This document shows, one piece after another, positions 5,407 to 8,316 of a stretch of 8,316 bases of DNA (position 1 is its first letter; every line of letters begins with the position of its first letter). The notes under the pieces were generated by a model. It saw only the letters and a list, made by a program, of their open reading frames with translations, was not told the DNA's origin and did no database searches. Source of the DNA: Nitrososphaerales archaeon TH5896 (lineage in GTDB: Archaea; Thermoproteota; Nitrososphaeria; Nitrososphaerales; Nitrososphaeraceae); contig JAATVP010000068.1 in NCBI GenBank assembly GCA_014523625.1, forward strand, positions 1 through 8,316, written 5' to 3'. The translations under genes were made by a program, and so were the position numbers.

Positions 5407-5459
5407 CCTAAGCAAGAATAACATTTTGATTATTTCTTGATTCACTTAGGAGTGAAATC
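5407..5459 (+). ncRNA. Long imperfect hairpin with alternative pairing
   Basis: Fifteen base pairs form one arm: CCTAAG (5407-5412), CAAGAA (5413-5418) and TAA (5419-5421) pair with TTA (5430-5432), TTCTTG (5434-5439) and CTTAGG (5445-5450). One base (5433) and five bases (5440-5444) bulge, and the loop has eight bases. A rival hairpin, GATTCACT (5439-5446) with AGTGAAATC (5451-5459, one bulged A, loop TAGG), uses the same 3' strand, so the two folds exclude each other. This is the geometry of a switch or attenuator, but expression and strand are unproven. Confidence 0.3.
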
Positions 5460-5523
5460 GGATTCAATGAACGGACATTAAACGGTATCTCTATGAATTG
5501 GAGGTCACGTCACGTATCCCCTC

Positions 5524-5538
5524 CCCCTTCTGAAGGGG
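5524..5538. promoter_or_regulatory. CCCCTTC/GAAGGGG dyad at promoter, possible operator
   Basis: A 7-bp perfect dyad with one central base (5531) lies about 12 bases upstream of a weak TATA-like CTTAAATGG (5549-5557), itself about 26 bases before the ATG at 5579. A dimeric regulator bound here would touch the TFB-recognition (BRE) region. The G/C arms stand out in otherwise AT-rich DNA. Confidence 0.4.
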
Positions 5539-5548
5539 TATTCCATAC

Positions 5549-5557
5549 CTTAAATGG
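5549..5557 (+). promoter_or_regulatory. Weak TATA-like element of 138-aa gene
   Basis: CTTAAATGG is centred 26 bases upstream of the ATG at 5579, consistent with leaderless transcription. The match to a strong archaeal TATA box is poor. Confidence 0.35.
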
Positions 5558-5578
5558 TCGATTTCATTTCTCCATTCT

Positions 5579-5995
5579 ATGTCTAGGCCAATTGTGCAGC
5601 AGCAGGAAAAATACCATTCGGGGGCTAACGAATTGTTAATTCAACGAACGCATGCAGCGGTTAGCGACAAGATTGCTCAGAAGAGATGGGAATTTCAGAA
5701 CACCTACATCGATCCAAACCTGCTATGGAACCTTGCAAATCAGGTTGAAGCACTCAATTGGGTTTCGAATAAATTGAGTGGAATACTTAGGCAATACAAA
5801 CAGGTACCTGATTCTTCCGTTCAATCACTCATTGCATCACTAAAAAAGGTGCTGATCAGAATTGACAAAAGCCTTTTAAAGTTCAAGACAAGTAGACAAA
5901 AATCTTACGAATTTCATAGATTGAAATCACGATCAACGATAATCGAATGGTCGCTTTTTCAAATTCACTTTATAGCCGCTAATTTATCTGGATGA
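5579..5995 (+). CDS. Uncharacterised all-helical basic protein
   Basis: 138-aa protein that I do not recognise. It appears entirely alpha-helical, with likely helices at about 16-40, 47-73, 78-102 and 105-130, and a Pro/Asp break at 77-78. It is basic, especially at 89-117, where Lys and Arg residues cluster. It carries four Trp (37, 50, 61, 124) and no Cys, so a metal site is unlikely. No signal peptide or clear membrane segment is visible, although 120-135 is moderately hydrophobic. A four-helix bundle that binds nucleic acid or a partner protein is possible, but that is inference. The spacing of a weak TATA element and the absence of an upstream in-frame alternative support the ATG. It is isolated on both sides by about 380 bases. 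Confidence 0.65.
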   Translation: MSRPIVQQQEKYHSGANELLIQRTHAAVSDKIAQKRWEFQNTYIDPNLLWNLANQVEALNWVSNKLSGILRQYKQVPDSSVQSLIASLKKVLIRIDKSLLKFKTSRQKSYEFHRLKSRSTIIEWSLFQIHFIAANLSG

Positions 5996-6064
5996 TTACA
6001 TTGACTTTAAATGATTCAAGTTAGCAGATCATACAATACTCTACCCTTCTTGTTCGTCTTGAAA

Positions 6065-6105
6065 TCAAATATTTCATAGGTATTCATGACCCTTCCAATA
6101 TTTGA
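6065..6105. repeat. 9-bp perfect inverted repeat
   Basis: TCAAATATT (6065-6073) and AATATTTGA (6097-6105) are exact reverse complements with a 23-base spacer, 70 bases past the stop of the 138-aa gene. The arms are AT-rich, so chance is a real possibility. Confidence 0.3.
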
Positions 6106-6154
6106 AAATCAACAGATACATTCTGACGGTATGGGACCACTTCCAAGCACATTT

Positions 6155-6174
6155 GCTTATTTTTTAAGATAAGC
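6155..6174 (+). terminator. Hairpin containing oligo-T, possible terminator
   Basis: GCTTAT (6155-6160) pairs with ATAAGC (6169-6174); the 8-base loop starts with five T, making six T in a row at 6160-6165. It could end transcription from the 138-aa gene through its T-tract. Confidence 0.3.
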
Positions 6175-6187
6175 GTCACAATACACA

Positions 6188-6213
6188 TATTGAAATAATT
6201 CCTCAATTCAATA
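6188..6213. repeat. 7-bp inverted repeat TATTGAA/TTCAATA
   Basis: Perfect arms at 6188-6194 and 6207-6213 with a 12-base loop, about 75 bases upstream of the TATA-like box at 6287. The AT-rich arms give limited significance. Confidence 0.25.
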
Positions 6214-6286
6214 AGAATACCCTTTAAGAAATAAACTAAGGTTGTAATGAATTCTATATTGTGAGTGAGAATCGGATACAGAAATG

Positions 6287-6297
6287 CTATATACTAA
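6287..6297 (+). promoter_or_regulatory. TATA box of 180-aa gene
   Basis: CTATATACTAA is the clearest TATA-like box in the window. Its expected start site is near 6317, giving an untranslated leader of about 58 bases before the ATG at 6375, unlike the near-leaderless neighbours. The leader could fold a short CGAA (6311-6314) / TTCG (6322-6325) stem at its 5' end. Confidence 0.45.
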
Positions 6298-6360
6298 TCT
6301 AAATTTTGGACGAACAGAATATTCGGGGCATCTAAGGAACAACGTTACAGCGGCGTAGAC

Positions 6361-6365
6361 AAGGT
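6361..6365 (+). promoter_or_regulatory. Shine-Dalgarno-like AAGGT before 180-aa gene
   Basis: AAGGT ends nine bases before the ATG at 6375, a workable spacing for pairing with the 16S rRNA 3' end. It agrees with the leader predicted from the TATA box at 6287-6297 and supports the start. It is the best-placed Shine-Dalgarno-like signal found in this window. Confidence 0.4.
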
Positions 6366-6374
6366 TAAAATCGT

Positions 6375-6917
6375 ATGGTCGCAAATAATTGTGATAACGT
6401 GTTCCTAAAGAGAGATAAGAATAGTAAAAAATGGAAAATTGAATACGACGAAACGATTTACAAGATATACGATAGGAACAATGATTTAGCAGGATACTTT
6501 TTCCCCAACTATGGAATTGTAACTGATCAGAAGTCTAGTAGTGAGATGGGGGAGGAGGACGAGGAAATCATCATTGAGGCTATGAATCAGGAGCATAAAG
6601 TGGTCCCTGGAGGTGAGGTACTTGTTCCATTAGTGAAACTTGATCTACTTGACATCGAAGACGAGCAAATAGATTTAGATTCTGCCCGTGAGAGGATGGA
6701 AGAAGTATTGAAAAGGATGGATGCATGGAAGACTTGGGTGGGATCTAATTCGAGCAGGTTCAATATAATAGGAAATGGAATTTACACCTCTAGGGAAGAC
6801 AGAAACATGCTATCCATCGCCCTCCTTTTTGATAGTAAGTTTGTTTTACATGAAAAGGAAATTGGGCTCCAGTTAAATCAGATTCTTGACAGCTTAAGTG
6901 AATGTGGACTGTTATGA
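6375..6917 (+). CDS. Uncharacterised acidic protein
   Basis: 180-aa soluble, strongly acidic protein that I cannot assign. Residues 8-50 look like alternating beta strands (WKIEYDETIYKIYD, then AGYFFPNYGIVTD), perhaps a small sheet domain. A Glu/Asp-rich linker follows (57-66). Residues 80-92 read as another strand pair (EVLVPLVKLDLLDI). A charged amphipathic helix spans about 100-120 (SARERMEEVLKRMDAW). The C-terminal part (128-180) could form strand, turn, strand and a final helix. Two Cys (6, 177) do not make a metal motif. No signal peptide or membrane segment is present. A strong TATA box, a leader and a Shine-Dalgarno-like AAGGT support this start. It converges with the minus-strand zinc-ribbon gene. 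Function unknown. Confidence 0.7.
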   Translation: MVANNCDNVFLKRDKNSKKWKIEYDETIYKIYDRNNDLAGYFFPNYGIVTDQKSSSEMGEEDEEIIIEAMNQEHKVVPGGEVLVPLVKLDLLDIEDEQIDLDSARERMEEVLKRMDAWKTWVGSNSSRFNIIGNGIYTSREDRNMLSIALLFDSKFVLHEKEIGLQLNQILDSLSECGLL

Positions 6918-6922
6918 AAAAA
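6917..6922 (-). terminator. T-run ending the zinc-ribbon transcript
   Basis: Six A on the plus strand give six T on the minus strand, 84 bases past the stop of the zinc-ribbon gene. It overlaps the stop codon of the converging 180-aa gene. Plausible as an archaeal T-tract terminator. Confidence 0.3.
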
Positions 6923-7005
6923 TGATTGTAGCTTTGCAATAGCACAAGTATTGAGCAACAAACAGTAGACTCGAATATCATCGCCTTCTTCCGAGTTTGG
7001 TTCAG

Positions 7006-7188
7006 CTATGGTTCGACTGACTTTTCATTTTGGAGTTCTTTATCCAATTCTAATATAGCTGTAATATAGCAGCGAGGGCAGACTGGAATTGTAGTTCCCA
7101 GCTTTTTCTCGAGTTCGTGCTCCATGAACTTCTCTTCCCCGCAGCTATAACATATTCGGGTTCGGATTTTACTCACTGTTAATACCAA
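7006..7188 (-). CDS. Small zinc-ribbon protein, non-AUG start
   Basis: Protein of up to 60 aa with two CxxC knuckles, Cys13/Cys16 (CYSC) and Cys37/Cys40 (CPRC), 20 residues apart between knuckles, the usual layout of a zinc ribbon. A charged helix (about 41-58) follows the second knuckle. Small thaumarchaeal zinc ribbons are common and mostly of unknown role; nucleic-acid or protein binding is the usual suggestion. There is no ATG before the first CxxC. The frame can start at TTG (7188) or at GTG (7176). A TATA-like box at 7205-7213 predicts transcription from about 7183, which favours GTG slightly and would give 56 residues. Starting at Met22 would delete the first knuckle and is unlikely. 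It converges with the 180-aa gene. Confidence 0.7.
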   Translation of the reverse strand: MVLTVSKIRTRICYSCGEEKFMEHELEKKLGTTIPVCPRCYITAILELDKELQNEKSVEP

Positions 7189-7204
7189 CCTACTGAATTC
7201 TTTG

Positions 7205-7213
7205 AATTATATC
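7205..7213 (-). promoter_or_regulatory. TATA box of zinc-ribbon gene
   Basis: On the minus strand the sequence reads GATATAATT, preceded by an A-rich stretch that could serve as BRE. Expected transcription start is around 7183, between the two candidate start codons TTG (7188) and GTG (7176). Confidence 0.45.
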
Positions 7214-7344
7214 TTTTTTAACATGAACTTACAGTAGATAATTACGTAGTGACAAATCAGAATCCCCATTCTTCATTCTTACGGCCCTGCGTAGAAGTCC
7301 CGTTAAATTAGGTAACACAGTCACCTTGGAAGTCTGATACCCTG

Positions 7345-7365
7345 ATATTCTTTCTAAAGGAATAT
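7345..7365. repeat. 6-bp hairpin ATATTC/GAATAT
   Basis: ATATTC (7345-7350) pairs with GAATAT (7360-7365) around a 9-base loop. It is short and AT-rich, and is noted because it lies just upstream of the long hairpin. Confidence 0.2.
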
Positions 7366-7392
7366 TGATCCGATATGTTAGCATCAATTTCG

Positions 7393-7469
7393 ATTCGGTT
7401 ATCAAGGTCTACTCATAAATCATTCGCTGGTTTGAGTAGAACATCATACCCTTGATAATAATTTCGAAT
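7393..7469 (+). ncRNA. Candidate RNA: 17-bp stem with 9-base bulge
   Basis: TTATCAAGG (7399-7407) directly followed by TCTACTCA (7408-7415) forms one 17-base arm. The other arm is TGAGTAGA (7433-7440), nine unpaired bases (7441-7449), then CCTTGATAA (7450-7458). Removing the nine bases would leave a perfect 17-bp inverted repeat around a 17-base loop. A G-T pair (7398/7459) and a 5-bp outer stem, ATTCG (7393-7397) with CGAAT (7465-7469), extend it. The G-T pair favours a plus-strand RNA. A second hairpin (7481-7497) and a T6 run (7540-7545) follow and could form its 3' end. Seventeen matched pairs in this arrangement are very unlikely by chance. I recognise no RNA family; a decayed inverted-repeat element is an alternative. 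Confidence 0.45.
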
Positions 7470-7480
7470 TTGACTTTTGT

Positions 7481-7497
7481 TTCTAATGCTATTAGAA
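7481..7497. repeat. Perfect 7-bp hairpin, 3-base loop
   Basis: TTCTAAT (7481-7487) pairs perfectly with ATTAGAA (7491-7497) around GCT. It starts 11 bases after the long hairpin and may be part of the same RNA. Confidence 0.35.
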
Positions 7498-7539
7498 TTA
7501 GCAGAACTAGATTCTACAAGTATAAAGTATATCCTTTGA

Positions 7540-7545
7540 TTTTTT
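7540..7545 (+). terminator. T6 tract after the hairpin cluster
   Basis: Six T on the plus strand, about 70 bases after the long hairpin. It would be a suitable archaeal stop signal for a plus-strand RNA beginning near 7390. On the minus strand there is no equivalent signal close by. Confidence 0.2.
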
Positions 7546-7580
7546 CACCTAATGAGTATCGCATATAGCTACGATTTACT

Positions 7581-7614
7581 ATTTTAGGAAAGATCACCAT
7601 GCACCTCCTAAAGT
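7581..7614. repeat. Inverted repeat TTTAGGA/TCCTAAA
   Basis: Perfect 7-bp arms (7583-7589, 7606-7612) with a 16-base loop, extended by a T-G wobble (7582/7613) and an A-T pair (7581/7614). It lies in the gap behind the minus-strand membrane gene. Confidence 0.3.
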
Positions 7615-7646
7615 GGTATAGAATAACAAATGGTAACGGATGCTCT

Positions 7647-7679
7647 ATTCCCCATATTTGACTTGCTTGACATGGGAAT
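7647..7679 (-). terminator. Hairpin after membrane gene stop
   Basis: On the minus strand ATTCCCAT (7679-7672) pairs with ATGGGGAAT (7655-7647) with one bulged base and a 16-base loop, starting about 15 bases past the stop codon at 7694. It is placed like a 3' end hairpin, but no T-tract follows it. Confidence 0.3.
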
Positions 7680-7693
7680 TAGTTGGAATGCTC

Positions 7694-8149
7694 CTAATGA
7701 TCCATTGATAATGCATAAAGGCCGCCTACCCCATAAGCTATACCTATCAATAGACGAGAGACCAATGGAGCAAGATCAGTTGAATTTTGAAGTATCGTAT
7801 AATTGATAATCAATGCCAGAGGTATGAATGAGATCGACAAAATGCCCACTAGATATTGCTCCTTGTTTGACACATTATTATATTTCCGTAGCAGACTGTA
7901 GGTGCAAATATTCCCTGCCCCAATCCCCAATAGGACCAGGTACGGATACATAAATTGAAAGATAGGTATCATTGCAAAAGGGCCTGCCCAACAAATGCCG
8001 TTTACCAGCTTTGCGCTCATGGGCCAGGAAATACTGTTTTTCATCCTATGCCGTAATAAGAGCAAATCGTAACGGAAACGAAATACTAGAATAAGAGTAA
8101 TAATGGCAAAAATTGCCCACCAGATCGCTGAAGCGGCATACGGGGTCAT
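7694..8149 (-). CDS. Multi-helix membrane protein, start uncertain
   Basis: 151 aa from the only ATG in this frame. Hydrophobic segments lie at about 5-23, 48-66, 69-87, 99-119 and 129-148, with a basic cytoplasmic-type stretch (24-38, FRFRYDLLLLRHRMK) after the first. No catalytic or transport motif is visible and I do not recognise the family. The frame stays open upstream of this ATG for about 50 codons and encodes a further typical membrane segment preceded by two Arg, so the true N-terminus is probably upstream even though no ATG, GTG or TTG exists there. The annotated product may therefore lack its first helix. A hairpin follows the stop. Its upstream neighbour lies outside the window. 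Confidence 0.65.
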   Translation of the reverse strand: MTPYAASAIWWAIFAIITLILVFRFRYDLLLLRHRMKNSISWPMSAKLVNGICWAGPFAMIPIFQFMYPYLVLLGIGAGNICTYSLLRKYNNVSNKEQYLVGILSISFIPLALIINYTILQNSTDLAPLVSRLLIGIAYGVGGLYALSMDH

Positions 8150-8290
8150 AATGTACGGTAGGATCGTCCAGTCAGCAACTGTTGCAGAAGTGATGGCGAT
8201 AAAAATGATGAGGAATAGAATCGCGAGCGATCTCCTCCCCTCCTTGCTTGGACGAAATTGATCAGTGGTCAGTGGTCGAGATCTATTTTG
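8150..8290 (-). other. In-frame upstream extension of membrane gene without usual start
   Basis: From a TAA at about 8292-8290 the frame of the membrane gene is open down to its ATG at 8149. The predicted peptide has a charged start (RPSKEGRR), then a helix-like segment SLAILFLIIFIAITSATVAD running into the annotated N-terminus. No ATG, GTG or TTG occurs in frame; only a CTG at 8272-8270, which would give 192 aa. The region also holds a 7-bp tandem repeat (AGTGGTC, 8263-8276), where slippage could change frame. A rare start codon, a frameshift or a sequence error could explain the picture. Confidence 0.5.
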
Positions 8291-8303
8291 TGCTTAATAA
8301 TAA

Positions 8304-8311
8304 TGTATAGT
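8304..8311 (-). promoter_or_regulatory. Possible TATA box of membrane gene
   Basis: On the minus strand ACTATACA lies near the window edge. Its predicted start site, near 8282, is ten bases before the in-frame CTG at 8272 and well upstream of the ATG at 8149, which fits transcription of the upstream in-frame extension. Confidence 0.3.
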
Positions 8312-8316
8312 ATTGT

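Larger units (their letters stand above)
5201..5578. other. Intergenic region with large hairpins
   Basis: No convincing gene; the longest notable frames are 17 codons from 5222 and 9 codons from 5392. Contains a GC-rich hairpin after the zinc finger gene (5230-5248), a small ATCGA/TCGAT hairpin (5261-5273), a 44-base imperfect hairpin with a competing fold (5407-5459), and a CCCCTTC/GAAGGGG palindrome next to the promoter of the next gene (5524-5538). Confidence 0.45.
5996..6374. other. Intergenic region before 180-aa gene
   Basis: No firm gene; a 28-codon frame at 6086-6172 and a 22-codon frame from 6011 lack supporting signals. Contains a 9-bp inverted repeat TCAAATATT (6065-6073) / AATATTTGA (6097-6105), a hairpin with a T-run (6155-6174), a 7-bp inverted repeat TATTGAA (6188-6194) / TTCAATA (6207-6213), and a strong TATA-like box (6287-6297). 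Confidence 0.45.
7189..7693. other. Largest gene-free gap, carries a long hairpin
   Basis: 505 bases with no credible gene on either strand. Besides the zinc-ribbon promoter it contains the long hairpin at 7393-7469, a 7-bp hairpin with a 3-base loop (7481-7497), a T6 run (7540-7545), an inverted repeat TTTAGGA (7583-7589) / TCCTAAA (7606-7612), and a hairpin after the membrane-gene stop (7647-7679). The density of pairing makes this the best candidate site for a non-coding RNA gene. Confidence 0.5.

Noticed and set aside
6086..6172. 28-codon frame with plausible composition
   Set aside because: Too short to judge, no TATA box or ribosome site, and it overlaps inverted repeats.
6790..6981. 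63-codon minus-strand frame opposite the 180-aa gene
   Set aside because: Antisense shadow; no promoter and no recognisable motif.
292..7362. Ten-base sequence TCTAAAGGAA shared by 292-301 and 7353-7362
   Set aside because: Dozens of 10-base matches are expected by chance in a window of this size.
1..8316. tRNA, rRNA, CRISPR array, insertion sequence or C/D-box RNA
   Set aside because: I found no T-arm consensus with cloverleaf pairing, no regularly spaced identical repeats, no transposase frame, and no paired C and D boxes in the gaps.

Overview
The window looks like chromosomal DNA of an ammonia-oxidising-type archaeon (Thaumarchaeota/Nitrososphaeria, probably Nitrososphaerales). The evidence is a short winged-helix regulator of the archaeal Sso10a/HTH_45 type, a MinD/ParA-type ATPase with an archaeal flavour, a polytopic membrane protein with a charged C-terminal tail, and genes that mostly start at or just after a TATA-like box with no Shine-Dalgarno sequence. 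Sampled GC is in the high 30s percent. Only about 63% of the window is protein-coding, and almost every gene stands alone behind a 180-500 base gap. Such low density is typical of soil lineages such as Nitrosocosmicus, but the genus is an inference.

Layout. Bases 1-423 hold no credible gene but are rich in inverted repeats, including a potential pseudoknot (169-263) and three hairpins of identical geometry. Then on the plus strand: an isochorismatase-fold hydrolase whose nucleophile Cys is replaced by Ser (424-1086); a small winged-helix regulator with an inverted repeat across its start (1376-1696); a roughly ten-helix membrane protein (2059-3477); a MinD/ParA-like ATPase (3798-4739); a bacterial-type UBP zinc finger protein (4916-5200); and two unrecognised proteins of 138 aa (5579-5995) and 180 aa (6375-6917). 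On the minus strand: a small four-cysteine zinc-ribbon protein with a non-AUG start (7006-7188) and a multi-helix membrane protein whose open frame runs upstream of its only ATG (7694-8149).

How the genes work together: nothing here forms an obvious operon or pathway. Spacing and separate promoters argue for independent transcription units. The plausible local relationship is autoregulation of the winged-helix gene. No mobile element, tRNA, rRNA or CRISPR array was found.

The most unusual content is in the gaps. The strongest item is a 17-bp inverted repeat at 7399-7458 with a 9-base insertion in one arm. Next are a 44-base hairpin with a competing alternative fold (5407-5459) and the pseudoknot-capable region 169-263. 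These are candidate non-coding or regulatory RNAs, but neither transcription nor conservation can be judged from one sequence.
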